DNA of 39,866 bases from Clostridia bacterium (GTDB lineage Bacteria; Bacillota; Clostridia; Oscillospirales; Acutalibacteraceae). The notes under the pieces were generated by a model. It did not search any database and was not told the DNA's origin. It worked only from the letters and a program-made list of their open reading frames with translations. A program made the position numbers and the translations under genes. Below are positions 1 to 8,989 of this stretch, piece by piece; position 1 is the first letter of the stretch, and the number at the start of each line of letters is the position of its first letter. The stretch is taken from the NCBI GenBank assembly GCA_030526115.1, contig JAUNDK010000007.1, positions 37,765-77,630 of the forward strand, written 5' to 3'.

Positions 1-100
1 CGTATCTTCCGCCCTCTGCGATATCTTCAATAACAAAATTATCTATAAAATTGGTAGCAATCTCCTCTTCGGGAGTTCTTACCTCAATATTTTCACTCAT
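1..100 (-). CDS. glnS: Glutaminyl-tRNA synthetase, N-terminal fragment cut by window edge
   Basis: Only the first 33 codons lie inside the window. The peptide begins MSENIEVRTPEEE and continues NFIDNFVIEDIAEGGRY, which resembles the N-terminal lead-in of bacterial GlnRS (the usual pattern is NFI..II.EDL..G, just before the TRFPPEPNGYLHIGHAK signature that would follow outside the window). A ribosome binding site, GAAGGGA, precedes the ATG. It lies 20 bp downstream of gltX on the same strand, so the two synthetase genes probably share a transcript. The call rests on a short stretch, because the class I HIGH motif is not visible. Confidence 0.6.
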   Translation of the reverse strand, partial: MSENIEVRTPEEEIATNFIDNFVIEDIAEGGRY

Positions 101-120
101 GGTTGTATTTCCCTTCAAAC

Positions 121-1566
121 TTAGATTTTTGCAAGACCGTCTTTAAGTCTTCTGAGTGCCTCTTCCTTGCCGAGGAAAGCGAGAACTTCCATAGCTCCGC
201 CAGGGGTGACTGTCTGTCCGGCTGCTGCGATTCTTACAGGCCAGAGGAGAGTTCCGTTCTTTACGCCGAGCTTCTCTGCGAGAGGAATGAGTGCATCGTG
301 AACACCGTCTACTGTCCAGTTCTCAACACCCTCGAGAACCTCAATGGCATTACTGAGCATTACAGGGGCATTCTCAAGGTTTGCCTTGCTCTTCTTGTTG
401 ATGAAAAGCTCTGATGTGTACTCAGGCTGATTTGCGAAGAATGCGATTTTCTCAGGAATTTCGTTGAACTTGTTTACTCTTGGCTGAAGAACCTCGTTGA
501 GAATCTTCCAGTCATAGTCGCCCTCACCCATAACCTCACGGTAGAACGGCATTGCGTGAGCCTCGAACTCCTCAGGAGTCATCTTCTTGATGTACTCTCC
601 GTTGAACCAGAGAAGCTTATCGTAGTCGAAAACTGCAGGGCTCTTGGAAATGCCGTCGATGGAGAAGTTCTCCTCGAGCTCTTTGAGTGAGAAGATTTCC
701 TGAGTATCCTTCGGTGCCCAGCCGAGAAGAGCGATGTAGTTTGTGATAACCTCAGGGAGGTAACCCTCTTCTACAAGTCCCTGGAAGCTTGTGGAACCGT
801 GTCTCTTTGAGAGCTTGGAAACGGAACCGTCCTCATTCTTACCCATGATGAGCGGGAGGTGAACATAAGTAGGAATCTCCCAGTCGAATGCCTCATAGAG
901 GAGGTTGTACTTTGGCGCGCTGGAGAGATACTCCTGACCTCTTACAACATGTGTGATGTTCATGAGGTGGTCATCGATAACATTTGCGAAGTTATATGTC
1001 GGGAAGCCGTCTGTCTTGAGAAGAACCTGATCTTCAAGCTCCTCGTTGTTAACTGTGATTGTGCCGTAAACCTCGTCTGTGAAGCTTGTTGTGCCCTCGA
1101 GAGGCATCTTCTGACGGATTACGTATGGTGTTCCCTCTGCGAGGAGTCTGTCAATCTCCTCCTGTGGGAGATCTCTGCAGTGACGGTCGTAACCGCCGAA
1201 CTCGCTTGTCTCTTTGAGGGAATCGAGACGCTCCTTTGTGCAGAAGCATCTGTAAGCCTTGCCCTTCTTTACGAGAAGCTCGGCATATGGCTTGTAGGAA
1301 TCTTTTCTTTCTGACTGAACATAAGGGCCGAACTCACCGCCGACATCAGGACCTTCATCGTGCCTGAGTCCTACCATGTCGAGAGTCTGATATATAACAT
1401 CTGTGGCACCCTCTACGAGTCTGCCCTGGTCTGTATCTTCTATTCTTAAAATGAACTTGCCGCCCTGGCTCTTCGCTACGAGATACTCATAGAGAGCTGT
1501 TCTGAGGTTACCGACATGCATGAAACCTGTCGGAGACGGAGCAAATCTTGTTCTTACATCTGCCAT
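121..1566 (-). CDS. gltX: Glutamyl-tRNA synthetase
   Basis: Cytoplasmic class I aminoacyl-tRNA synthetase that charges tRNA-Glu with glutamate. The 481-residue length is normal for bacterial GluRS. The HIGH-type motif appears as HVGN at residues 17-20, inside FAPSPTGFMHVGN, and the KMSKS-type loop as KLSKR at 251-255. C107, C109 and the YDRHC stretch near 126-130 match the zinc-binding SWIM region. The C-terminal half is the helical anticodon-binding domain. The ATG at 1566 follows an AAAGGA ribosome binding site. glnS follows 20 bp downstream. Whether this enzyme is discriminating or also charges tRNA-Gln cannot be read from the sequence; an adjacent glnS suggests discriminating. Confidence 0.97.
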   Translation of the reverse strand: MADVRTRFAPSPTGFMHVGNLRTALYEYLVAKSQGGKFILRIEDTDQGRLVEGATDVIYQTLDMVGLRHDEGPDVGGEFGPYVQSERKDSYKPYAELLVKKGKAYRCFCTKERLDSLKETSEFGGYDRHCRDLPQEEIDRLLAEGTPYVIRQKMPLEGTTSFTDEVYGTITVNNEELEDQVLLKTDGFPTYNFANVIDDHLMNITHVVRGQEYLSSAPKYNLLYEAFDWEIPTYVHLPLIMGKNEDGSVSKLSKRHGSTSFQGLVEEGYLPEVITNYIALLGWAPKDTQEIFSLKELEENFSIDGISKSPAVFDYDKLLWFNGEYIKKMTPEEFEAHAMPFYREVMGEGDYDWKILNEVLQPRVNKFNEIPEKIAFFANQPEYTSELFINKKSKANLENAPVMLSNAIEVLEGVENWTVDGVHDALIPLAEKLGVKNGTLLWPVRIAAAGQTVTPGGAMEVLAFLGKEEALRRLKDGLAKI

Positions 1567-1624
1567 AATATTCTATCCTTTCCAAAATCCCGTGGGATAT
1601 AATTATCATAATAAAACAGCTTAT

Positions 1625-1653
1625 ATTATAACAAAGGAAAAGGCAATTATCAA
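1625..1653 (-). promoter_or_regulatory. Sigma-A promoter for gltX
   Basis: On the minus strand there is a -35 TTGATA (1653-1648), a 17-bp spacer and a perfect -10 TATAAT (1630-1625). It lies about 60 bp upstream of the gltX start and back to back with the degV-family gene promoter. Confidence 0.7.
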
Positions 1654-1696
1654 GAGAAAAGCATTAGAGAATAATTACTCAAAATGATTAAAACTA

Positions 1697-1726
1697 TTGT
1701 AAATTGTGTCAGCTTTGTTGTATAAT
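1697..1726 (+). promoter_or_regulatory. Sigma-A promoter for the DegV-family gene
   Basis: A -35 TTGTAA, an 18-bp spacer and a perfect -10 TATAAT lie 55 bp upstream of the chosen ATG at 1781. Because transcription would begin near 1733, an upstream in-frame ATG at 1706 cannot be the start. Confidence 0.65.
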
Positions 1727-1780
1727 GACATTAGTATAAGTATATCAGTTAGTAAAACAATCAGTAATAGGAGAAATACT

Positions 1781-2632
1781 ATGCCAAAAGTAGCAATCGT
1801 CGCAGACACTAACTGCGGATTAACAAGAAAAGAAGCTGAAAAACTGGGCGTTTATCTTGTTCCGATGCCATTCAGCATAAATTACAAGACTTATCACGAG
1901 GGTGTGGACATCACAGAGAAAGAGCTCTTTGAACTTATGGAATCCGGTGCGGAGGTACGCACAAGCCAGCCAAGCCCTGCGGATGTATGCGATATCTGGG
2001 ACAAGGCTCTCGAGACCCATGATGAAGTTGTTTACATTCCCATGAGCTCCGCTCTTTCAAGCACATGCGCAAGTGCCGTTGCCCTTGCCGCCGACTATGA
2101 CGGAAAGGTTCAGGTTGTCGATAACCGCCGCCTGAGCGTTACACATTATTCCTCTATTCTCGATGCCATCAAGCTCATGGAGTACGGCACAGATGCCGAG
2201 GAAATCAAGAAGATACTCGAGAAACATGCGCTCGAGGCTCCTATTTACGTTACCGTAAACAATCTCGAACATCTCAAGAAGGGCGGAAGAATCACTCCTG
2301 CCGCCGCAGGTATTGCAACAATACTCAACCTTAAGCCTGTTCTCTACTACCACGGTGACAAACTCGATTCCTACAAGAAGGTTCGTGGTATGGAAAAGGC
2401 AAAACTCGCCATGATCGATGCCATCAAAAAGGAGATTGAGGAAACTTACAAGTACACCAATTACCGCCTGTTTGTCGCCTACTCCGGTGATAAGAAAGAG
2501 GCTGAAAAGTGGCATAAGCAGTTCGCCCATGAGTTCCCGGGAAGAGAGGTTATCATGCACCACCTTCCGCTTTCACTCTGCTGTCATGTAGGTGACGGTG
2601 TTCTGGGTGCCGCTGTTGCAAAAATGCTCTGA
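1781..2632 (+). CDS. DegV family fatty-acid-binding protein
   Basis: DegV/FakB-type proteins bind a fatty acid and, with a FakA kinase, present it for phosphorylation and entry into phospholipid synthesis. The 283-residue product has the family pattern: an N-terminal IVADTNCGL strand-loop, TSQPSP at residues 61-66, the SSALSST lipid-head-group loop at 89-95 and LKKGGRI at 165-171. The frame is open further upstream, to 1706, but the ATG at 1781 is preceded at the correct distance by AGGAGA and gives the usual N-terminus MPKVAIVADT. It is a single gene between its own promoter and a strong terminator. No FakA homologue is present in the window. Confidence 0.9.
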   Translation: MPKVAIVADTNCGLTRKEAEKLGVYLVPMPFSINYKTYHEGVDITEKELFELMESGAEVRTSQPSPADVCDIWDKALETHDEVVYIPMSSALSSTCASAVALAADYDGKVQVVDNRRLSVTHYSSILDAIKLMEYGTDAEEIKKILEKHALEAPIYVTVNNLEHLKKGGRITPAAAGIATILNLKPVLYYHGDKLDSYKKVRGMEKAKLAMIDAIKKEIEETYKYTNYRLFVAYSGDKKEAEKWHKQFAHEFPGREVIMHHLPLSLCCHVGDGVLGAAVAKML

Positions 2633-2642
2633 TATAAAAGCC

Positions 2643-2679
2643 AAGACCTATGCCGATTAAGTTTGGCATAGGTCTTTTT
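2643..2679 (+). terminator. Intrinsic terminator of the DegV-family gene
   Basis: A perfect 12-bp stem (AAGACCTATGCC with its complement at 2665-2676) and a 10-nt loop run into a T-tract, 10 bp after the stop. The reverse direction has only a weak T-run. Confidence 0.9.
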
Positions 2680-2702
2680 GCAGCTGTGCGTGTGTTCAGC
2701 GT

Positions 2703-4076
2703 TTATTCTGTGGCTGTAAGTTCGTAGATATCCCAGGTTTCATCCTCTGTCATACAGAAGAGGGCGTCACCTGTTTTGTTCATCTTGGTATAAGTTCCGT
2801 CTGTGATTTTCTTTCCTGTGAACAGATCGAATGCGGTATAGTTTCCTTTTTTGCTCTTTGCTATAACAACAGAGTTATCTTTTACGCTGTAATCCTCGTA
2901 TTTTGATAAATCAAGTGTAAAGTCTCTGTCATTGATTACAAAGATTCTTCCGTTACTGAAATGAACAAGAGGTGATTTGTTGTCTGTGAAGTTCTCTCCC
3001 ATGATACCGTCTTTATCGATGAGAGTGTAAACATCGTCCTCTGTCTCACAGTACCATATTCCCGGGACTGCCTCGAAAATACCTTCTTTGCTGCGGAAAA
3101 GTTCTGTTCCGTCGAGTGTGAGGAGAATTGTTTCATCATCATTATTGACAGCTTTTACCACTCCGCCGCCACAGTCATATACCGAGTAAGGCAGAACGCA
3201 TATGGGATTTCCCTCTCCGTTAAAAAGTGTATATGTTGTTGAACCGCTGTCGTATGTTGTGTTGCAGAACACGGCATGATCTGCTTTTCCTCCTGCGAGG
3301 GAGAAATCTTTCTCGCCTTCAAAGGTGGCCTTTCCCTCGGAATTATAAATGGAGTTTCCGAAACAGAAATAACCGTCTGTTATGTTGGAAACCTTAATCT
3401 CATCATCAAACTCTGCAAGAACCTTTCCCTCAGGAGATATGAGCTCTGACTTTCCGTCATGATTGTAAATCAGATTGTCTGCGCATGGATTTATGCAGTT
3501 TTTGTCGGTTTCTGTAATAACCAGATCGGGCACATAGTCTTTTTTCTCGAGATCGTAAATCATGGCATAGCCTGTATAGAGTCCCTCTTCCATGTCATAT
3601 TCCATGTACTGAACGGTTTCCTTTATGCTCATGATGGCTTCTTTCTCGTTTTCTGTGGTATCTTCCGCTATGACCACCCTGAGGTATCTGTCACTGATGT
3701 TATCACCGGAACCTATGTAATCGATGGCTGCGGCATCTGCGGAGATGAGAGATTCGTCTTTACCGTTAATCAGTCCCACACCGTTGATTTCCACATACTC
3801 ACGAACCTTGTAGTAATCCTTGCCCATGTTCTCGAATCCGTAGTAGGAAAGCTCTGAGTGCTCACCGTTGTGGAACACCACAAAGGCTCTCGGAAGGTCA
3901 TCGCCGAGAGTATCGGCATCTGTAATATAAGGAACGTCGTTATCGCTGTAATAGTATTTTCCGATGGTGTGGTTTGTTCCTGTCTTTTTGCCTGTTACAC
4001 TGTATGCTGAAATATTTACTGCACACAGACTCATGACAAGGCATAAACTTAATACGAGAGACAATAATCGTTTCAT
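2703..4076 (-). CDS. Secreted protein of unknown function, repetitive beta-propeller-like
   Basis: No family is recognised with certainty. The 457-residue product starts with a clear Sec signal peptide (residues 1-24: MKRL, a hydrophobic run of L/V/S/C, and an SA-type cleavage site before YSVTG). No lipobox, membrane anchor or LPXTG motif is seen, so it is probably released. The body is acidic. Its second half has recurring short units of the type NxEGKxxFxGE, DGTELF and DKDGIMGEN, each giving a strand-turn-strand pattern like WG-repeat or propeller proteins that report on setting values. It is transcribed alone, divergently from the traX-like gene, from an AAGGAG ribosome binding site. Confidence 0.6.
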   Translation of the reverse strand: MKRLLSLVLSLCLVMSLCAVNISAYSVTGKKTGTNHTIGKYYYSDNDVPYITDADTLGDDLPRAFVVFHNGEHSELSYYGFENMGKDYYKVREYVEINGVGLINGKDESLISADAAAIDYIGSGDNISDRYLRVVIAEDTTENEKEAIMSIKETVQYMEYDMEEGLYTGYAMIYDLEKKDYVPDLVITETDKNCINPCADNLIYNHDGKSELISPEGKVLAEFDDEIKVSNITDGYFCFGNSIYNSEGKATFEGEKDFSLAGGKADHAVFCNTTYDSGSTTYTLFNGEGNPICVLPYSVYDCGGGVVKAVNNDDETILLTLDGTELFRSKEGIFEAVPGIWYCETEDDVYTLIDKDGIMGENFTDNKSPLVHFSNGRIFVINDRDFTLDLSKYEDYSVKDNSVVIAKSKKGNYTAFDLFTGKKITDGTYTKMNKTGDALFCMTEDETWDIYELTATE

Positions 4077-4218
4077 TGCTTTACTCCTTCATTTCAACTT
4101 TTGATACGCTTATTATAGTAATATATATTTTAAAGTAAAGAAGTTTTCCGATAACTTTGCTTGAATTTTGCATCACTCTATTGCATAATCATATATATCA
4201 TGTTTTGTGAGGTAAATC

Positions 4219-4959
4219 ATGTCCTGTTTAGTACTTAAAATAATCGCCCTTGTCACCATGGTTATTGACCATGTGGGGGCTATATTCTTCCCTGATGTGC
4301 CGGAATGGAGAATAATCGGAAGAATAGCATTTCCGATTTACGCTTTTCTTCTCGCCCAGGGCTTTATTCACACAGGAAGCAGAAAAAAATACGCAACGAG
4401 ACTCCTCCTGTTCGGGCTGATATCCGAAATACCCCATGACCTTGCAATAAAAGGTGTGGTCCTCGAGCAGAACAGTCAGAACATAATGTTTGAACTTCTG
4501 ATGGGACTTCTTGTAATCTGGTGCATAGATATATACACATCAAAAAATGCCACATTATGGCAGAGAGCCCTTGCTCTAGTTCCTGTTATCCCCCTCACAC
4601 TTGCCACCGCATATTTTTCCATGAGTTACGGAGTTTACGGCGTTGTTCTCATGGTGGGATATTACATCTTCTCCAAATGGCAGATTCCAAAGCTCGGAGC
4701 AATTCCGGCATCCCTTGCAGGTTCGGGAATCACATGGGTTTTCAACGGAATAAAGGTTCTTCGGTTGAATATTCTCGGAAAAGCCGTAAAAATACTCTCC
4801 AAAAACGGAATTCAGACCTATGCGATTTATGCGGGTCTGCCCATAATGCTCTACAACGGTAAGCCCGGAAAATACAAACTGAGATGGTTCTTCTATTTAA
4901 GCTACCCCGGTCACCTTTTTATACTGTGGGTTATAGCAAGAATTATCGGTGTAAGATAA
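4219..4959 (+). CDS. TraX family membrane acyltransferase-like protein
   Basis: A 246-residue polytopic membrane protein with the TraX family signature at its N-terminus: MVIDHVGAIFFP, then WRIIGRIAFPIYAFLLAQG and the RLLLFGLISEIPHD segment. TraX of the F plasmid N-acetylates pilin. Chromosomal homologues in Firmicutes have no established substrate and may acylate surface polymers. About six to eight membrane segments are visible. The ATG at 4219 is preceded by GTGAGGTAA. It forms a single-gene unit ended by the hairpin at 4970. No pilus or conjugation genes lie nearby, so a conjugative role is not supported. Confidence 0.85.
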   Translation: MSCLVLKIIALVTMVIDHVGAIFFPDVPEWRIIGRIAFPIYAFLLAQGFIHTGSRKKYATRLLLFGLISEIPHDLAIKGVVLEQNSQNIMFELLMGLLVIWCIDIYTSKNATLWQRALALVPVIPLTLATAYFSMSYGVYGVVLMVGYYIFSKWQIPKLGAIPASLAGSGITWVFNGIKVLRLNILGKAVKILSKNGIQTYAIYAGLPIMLYNGKPGKYKLRWFFYLSYPGHLFILWVIARIIGVR

Positions 4960-4969
4960 ACAGTAAAGG

Positions 4970-5002
4970 CTCAGGCAGAAATATGCTTGAGTTTTTCTTT
5001 TT
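4970..5002 (+). terminator. Terminator of the traX-like gene
   Basis: An 8-bp stem, CTCAGGCA with TGCTTGAG (one G-T pair), is followed by a long T-rich run. Its 3' arm overlaps the -35 box of the glyA promoter. Confidence 0.75.
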
Positions 5003-5015
5003 ATAAGGCTATAAT
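4987..5015 (+). promoter_or_regulatory. Sigma-A promoter for glyA
   Basis: A -35 TTGAGT, a 17-bp spacer and a perfect -10 TATAAT. The -35 lies inside the 3' arm of the preceding terminator and the spacer contains its T-tract. Confidence 0.75.
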
Positions 5016-5061
5016 GTAGAAAAAGGGATTTACCCCAATATTCAGAAGGAAGTGGAAAATC

Positions 5062-6330
5062 ATGTTTAAGGATTTAATTGATACCATAGCTTATGTAACA
5101 GAGCAGGACCCTGAAGTCGGTGCCGCCATGAATGCGGAGCTCGGCCGTCAGAGAAGAAATCTCGAGCTTATTGCCAGCGAGAACATCGTATCACCTGCGG
5201 TTATGGCAGCCATGGGATCCATACTCACAAATAAATATGCCGAGGGTTACCCGGGAAAGAGATACTACGGCGGCTGCGTTCATGTTGACGTTGTTGAGGA
5301 AATCGCAAGAAAAAGAGCATGCGAGCTTTTCGGCGCAGAGCATGCAAATGTTCAGCCACACTCAGGCGCTCAGGCTAATACAGCTGTTTATTTTGCTCTC
5401 CTTGAGCCGGGCGACACAGTAATGGGCATGAACCTTGCTGAGGGCGGACACCTCACCCACGGTTCCCCTGTTAACCTTTCCGGTAAATATTTCAACTTCG
5501 TAGCATACGGTGTTGATGAGGATACTCAGGTTATCGACTACGACAAGTTTGCGGAGATTGCAAGAGAAGTAAAGCCAAAGCTCATCGTTTCAGGTGCTTC
5601 AGCTTATCCGAGAGTAATCGACTTCAAGAGAATCAGAGAAATCTGCGACGAGGTCGGTGCATATATGATGGTTGACATGGCTCACATTGCCGGTCTTGTT
5701 GCGGCAGGACTTCACCCATCTCCTGTTCCTTATGCAGATGTTGTTACAACCACAACTCACAAGACATTAAGAGGTCCGAGAGGCGGTCTTATCCTCTGTA
5801 AGAATCAGGTCGGAGAGCTCAACCTTGCAAAGAAGATTGACTCCGCTATCTTCCCGGGAACTCAGGGCGGTCCGCTCATGCACATCATCGCCGCAAAGGC
5901 TGTATGCTTCGGTGAAGCATTAAAGCCTGAATTCAAGGCTTACTCCGAGCAGGTTGTAAAGAACGCTCAGGCCCTTGCAGAGGGACTCACAAAGCGTGGA
6001 ATGAAGCTTGTTTCCGGTGGCACAGACAACCACCTCATGCTCCTTGATTTAAGCGAGGGCGAGGTTACAGGCAAGGAACTCGAGAGACGCCTTGACGAGT
6101 GCTACATCACAGCAAACAAGAACACAATTCCGGGCGAAAAGAGAAGCCCGTTTGTAACAAGCGGTGTCCGCCTCGGTACTCCTGCTGTAACAACAAGAGG
6201 CCTCAAAGAGGAAGACATGGATGTTATCGCTGAGTGCATCTACCTCTGCTACTCCGATTTCGAGAACAGCGCAGACAAGGTAAGAGGCATGGTTGACGAG
6301 CTTATTGCGAAGTACCCGCTCTATGAGTAA
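5062..6330 (+). CDS. glyA: Serine hydroxymethyltransferase
   Basis: PLP enzyme that converts serine and tetrahydrofolate to glycine and methylene-tetrahydrofolate, the main source of one-carbon units. It has 422 residues, normal for bacterial SHMT. Visible motifs: [11 protein letters not shown] near residues 35-44, [13 protein letters not shown] at 59-71, and the PLP-lysine motif [14 protein letters not shown] with K234 as the Schiff-base lysine. The ATG follows AGAAGGAAG. It is monocistronic, with its own promoter and a hairpin terminator at 6361. No riboswitch is evident in the ~40-nt leader. Confidence 0.98.
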   Translation: MFKDLIDTIAYVTEQDPEVGAAMNAELGRQRRNLELIASENIVSPAVMAAMGSILTNKYAEGYPGKRYYGGCVHVDVVEEIARKRACELFGAEHANVQPHSGAQANTAVYFALLEPGDTVMGMNLAEGGHLTHGSPVNLSGKYFNFVAYGVDEDTQVIDYDKFAEIAREVKPKLIVSGASAYPRVIDFKRIREICDEVGAYMMVDMAHIAGLVAAGLHPSPVPYADVVTTTTHKTLRGPRGGLILCKNQVGELNLAKKIDSAIFPGTQGGPLMHIIAAKAVCFGEALKPEFKAYSEQVVKNAQALAEGLTKRGMKLVSGGTDNHLMLLDLSEGEVTGKELERRLDECYITANKNTIPGEKRSPFVTSGVRLGTPAVTTRGLKEEDMDVIAECIYLCYSDFENSADKVRGMVDELIAKYPLYE

Positions 6331-6357
6331 TTCGGAATGCGGAATTAGGAATTAATT
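6331..6357 (+). repeat. AATTCCGAATT-type repeat tail
   Basis: The stretch immediately after the glyA stop reads as iterated GGAAT/ATTCCG units. It is closely related, in inverted orientation, to the tail beside the MATE stop (9549-9577) and to the sequence at the glyS stop (12346-12361). It appears to be a remnant of a dispersed intergenic repeat family. Confidence 0.4.
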
Positions 6358-6360
6358 GTC

Positions 6361-6398
6361 AGGCAGACTTTTCCTGTTATGGGGGAGTCTGCCTTTTC
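6361..6398 (+). terminator. Terminator of glyA
   Basis: GGCAGACT (6362-6369) pairs perfectly with AGTCTGCC (6386-6393) and is followed by TTTT. Confidence 0.85.
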
Positions 6399-6400
6399 TG

Positions 6401-6426
6401 ATGTTGGTGGCGGGACTCGAACCTGC
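6401..6426 (-). pseudogene. Possible tRNA 3'-end fragment (T-arm and acceptor strand)
   Basis: On the minus strand the sequence reads GCAGG, loop TTCGAGT, CCCGC, then CACCAAC and A. This is the layout of a tRNA T-arm (with one A-C mismatch in the stem) plus the 7-nt 3' acceptor strand and discriminator. No D-arm, anticodon arm or matching 5' acceptor strand lies upstream, where a terminator hairpin sits instead. It can only be a fragment, such as an old integration-site remnant. Chance resemblance is possible. Confidence 0.35.
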
Positions 6427-6437
6427 ACGACATAAAC

Positions 6438-6476
6438 AACACCCCGAGTGGACGTAAATTCCTCGGGGTGTTACTT
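6438..6476. terminator. Bidirectional hairpin between glyA and the macro-domain gene
   Basis: An 11-bp perfect stem (AACACCCCGAG with its complement at 6462-6472) has a 13-nt loop. It is followed by a T-rich run on the plus strand and by GTTTAT on the minus strand, so it can end transcription from both convergent genes. Confidence 0.75.
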
Positions 6477-6479
6477 TTC

Positions 6480-7013
6480 TTAAATCATATTATCAAATAC
6501 TATACGCGCATCTGTCATGGAGCTGTCGGTAAATGCACAAAGTAAAACATCAACATCATAGTCGGGGTAATCGGCTGTGAATTTTTTATAAGCCAGAATA
6601 CACTGCTTTGTGGATTCTCCCACAGGGTCCGGCAGATTTCCGCCGAATATACCTGAACTTATGAGGGGGAAGGAAATGCTGTGAAGATTGTTCTCTTTCA
6701 GCACACACAAAGAATTGAAGTAGGCATCGAAAAGAGCTTCAAATGCAGTAGGTGTTAAATCGAAATCAGGTCCCACGGCATGAATAATATACTTTGCATT
6801 TGTCATCCTGAATGCAGGGGTAATAACCGCGGCTCCGTCACAGAGAGGGGTATCATATTTCTCACAGGCCTCGGCGAGTTCGCTCATTCCGCACTTGCTG
6901 AAAATCACACCACATATTCCACCACCTGCCCAGAGTCCACGGTTGGCGGCATTTACAACAGCATCAACATTCTGATCCGCACAGGAACCCTTAATTAAAG
7001 TAAGTCTGCTCAT
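6480..7013 (-). CDS. Macro-domain protein (ADP-ribose binding or hydrolysis)
   Basis: A 177-residue single-domain macro protein. VVNAAN at residues 19-24, the GGG loop at 30-32, HAVGPDF near 78 and the phosphate loop ISSGIFGG at 118-125 form the ADP-ribose pocket. Bacterial single-domain members usually bind ADP-ribose or remove ADP-ribose or O-acetyl-ADP-ribose; the exact substrate cannot be told here. The open frame extends upstream to 7115, but the ATG at 7013 has a clear AAAGGTGA ribosome binding site. No ADP-ribosyltransferase or sirtuin is adjacent. Confidence 0.9.
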   Translation of the reverse strand: MSRLTLIKGSCADQNVDAVVNAANRGLWAGGGICGVIFSKCGMSELAEACEKYDTPLCDGAAVITPAFRMTNAKYIIHAVGPDFDLTPTAFEALFDAYFNSLCVLKENNLHSISFPLISSGIFGGNLPDPVGESTKQCILAYKKFTADYPDYDVDVLLCAFTDSSMTDARIVFDNMI

Positions 7014-7071
7014 AAAATCACCTTTCCTATCATAGAATATAGTATAATTATAATCTTTTTGTAGCTGTTTA

Positions 7072-7112
7072 CAAGAAAAACTCTCCCTGACAGAAAATAC
7101 TGCCAAGGAGAG
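7072..7112 (-). terminator. Terminator of the DUF1846 gene
   Basis: On the minus strand CTCTCCTTGGCAG pairs with CTGTCAGGGAGAG through a 13-bp stem with wobbles, then runs into TTTTTCTT. Confidence 0.8.
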
Positions 7113-7142
7113 CAAAATCTCAAATTATATAAAAATTCCGAA

Positions 7143-8633
7143 TTATTTCTTGTGGTAAAGCTTATCCTCTTCCTCATACTTCGGCTCGCTTGTGAGCTGA
7201 ATACCGAGCTTGGAGAACATTGTCTCGTCTACGGATGATAGGATAACAGAGGAATGAGCGTTGCTTCCCTTGAGCTCAGGGAGCTTTTCGAGAGCTCTTG
7301 CGGCGAGTTCATTGTTTGCCGCACTTGTGGAGAGGGCAATGAGAATCTCGTCTGTATGAAGTCTTGGGTTCTTGGATCCGAGATAGGATGTCTTAAGCTT
7401 CTGGATAGGCTCGATTGCCTGTGCGCTGATGATATACTGCTCTGCGGGAATGCCTGCGAGAACCTTGAGTGCCTTTAAAAGAGCGGATGCGCTGGCACCT
7501 AAAAGATCTCCCGTACCACCCACAACAATCTCACCGCTTGGAAGTTCAATGGCTGTTGCAGGTCTGCCGCTTACCTGCTCACGCACAAGTGCAGGCTGGA
7601 CGCTCTTTCTTGCGCTTACATCTATACCTGCCTGATTCATGAGGAGCTCGAGCTTATACTTCTCTTCCTCTTTGGAGAGGCCGGAAATCTTCTCCTCGTT
7701 GAGGCACTTGTAATATCTTCTGATAATCTCCTGATTGGAAGCCTCTGCGCATGCATCGGAATCGAAGATGCAGTTACCTGCCATGTTTACACCCATGTCT
7801 GTCGGAGACTTGTATGGGCTTTCACCCATGATAAGGCGGAACATGGAATCTACAACAGGGAAAATCTCGAGGTCACGGTTATAGTTGACTGTTGTTTCAC
7901 CGTAAGCCTCAAGGTGGTAGTAGTCGATCATGTTTACATCGTTGAGGTCGGCTGTTGCTGCCTCGTATGCGAGGTTTACAGGGTGATGAAGCGGAATATT
8001 CCAGATTGGGAATGTCTCGAACTTTGCATAACCTGCCTTTACGCCCCTCTTATACTCGTGATAGAGCTGAGAGAGACATGTTGCCATCTTTCCTGAACCA
8101 GGGCCCGGAGCTGTGATGACAACGAGCGGACGTGTGGTCTCGATGAATTCGTTCTTGCCGTAACCTTCGTCGGAAACAATCTTCTTTACATCGTTAGGGT
8201 AACCCGGAATTTTGTAGTGTTTGTAAGCCTTTATTCCGAGGCCCTCAAGACGCTTGATGAAGTTTTCAGCTTCAGGCTGACCCTTGAACTTTGTGAGACA
8301 TACACTGCCTACATAGAGGCCGATTTCCTGGAATGCATCTATTAAACGGAGAGTATCGAGGTCGTAAGTGATACCATAGTCACCGCGGATCTTATTCTTT
8401 GCGATATCCTCTGCGCTGATTACAACAACGATTTCTGCCTGATCTTTGAGCTGGAGGAGCATCTGAAGCTTGGAATCCGGCTCGAATCCCGGTAAAACGC
8501 GGGAAGCATGGTAATCATCAAAGAGCTTACCGCCGAACTCGAGATAGAGCTTGCCGCCGAACTTGGCAATTCTCTCCTTAATCTTCTCAGACTGCATGGA
8601 GAGGTATTTCTGGTTATCAAAACCTTTCTTCAT
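7143..8633 (-). CDS. DUF1846 domain-containing protein
   Basis: The 496-residue product matches the DUF1846 family over its whole length: an N-terminal KGFDNQKYL...KIKERIAKFGGKLYLEFGGKL segment, VVITAPGPGSGKMATCLSQLYHE around residues 171-195, a P-loop-like GPGSGK stretch that suggests nucleotide binding, and a C-terminal alpha/beta region. The family is widespread in Firmicutes and has solved structures, but no agreed function is known to me. It is monocistronic, with a ribosome binding site AAGGTAAAG and its own terminator. No cofactor or partner gene lies next to it. Confidence 0.88.
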   Translation of the reverse strand: MKKGFDNQKYLSMQSEKIKERIAKFGGKLYLEFGGKLFDDYHASRVLPGFEPDSKLQMLLQLKDQAEIVVVISAEDIAKNKIRGDYGITYDLDTLRLIDAFQEIGLYVGSVCLTKFKGQPEAENFIKRLEGLGIKAYKHYKIPGYPNDVKKIVSDEGYGKNEFIETTRPLVVITAPGPGSGKMATCLSQLYHEYKRGVKAGYAKFETFPIWNIPLHHPVNLAYEAATADLNDVNMIDYYHLEAYGETTVNYNRDLEIFPVVDSMFRLIMGESPYKSPTDMGVNMAGNCIFDSDACAEASNQEIIRRYYKCLNEEKISGLSKEEEKYKLELLMNQAGIDVSARKSVQPALVREQVSGRPATAIELPSGEIVVGGTGDLLGASASALLKALKVLAGIPAEQYIISAQAIEPIQKLKTSYLGSKNPRLHTDEILIALSTSAANNELAARALEKLPELKGSNAHSSVILSSVDETMFSKLGIQLTSEPKYEEEDKLYHKK

Positions 8634-8945
8634 CTTTCTTTACCTTCTTTTCCTCAATATAAAAATGATTTCTGTAAAATAATATCTGATATCAAAAACA
8701 GAATAATTATATCACTTACAGGGCTTATTTGCAATTATTGTATTTAACACAAATTACATAAAAATGAGGCATGATTTTTGGAAGTGGGGCGATTATTCAA
8801 TTTGGAGGCAGGATTATTTGACAGGCAATGCGACGAGGCTGGGGATTTAGCCGAGAAGTAATGTTCCGGCAGGAAATGACCGCCGTTCCCGAGGTTTTGA
8901 CGGAATTTCAATTTGCATTTCCGATTTCATGTTATGATGCGTAAT

Positions 8946-8967
8946 ATTACTCATCATGATGAGTAAT
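8946..8967. repeat. Perfect 22-bp palindrome
   Basis: The half-site ATTACTCATCA is followed directly by its exact reverse complement, with no spacer. It contains the ACTCATCA motif that recurs at 9197-9283. Confidence 0.85.
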
Positions 8968-8989
8968 GTGATGAGTAGCGAAGTCATAA

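Noticed and set aside
859-1314. 151-codon frame opposite gltX
   Set aside because: Cysteine- and leucine-rich shadow of gltX with no start signals.
8860-8942. 24-codon frame MFRQEMTAVPEVLTEF...
   Set aside because: Too short, no ribosome binding site, and located in a repeat-type intergenic region.
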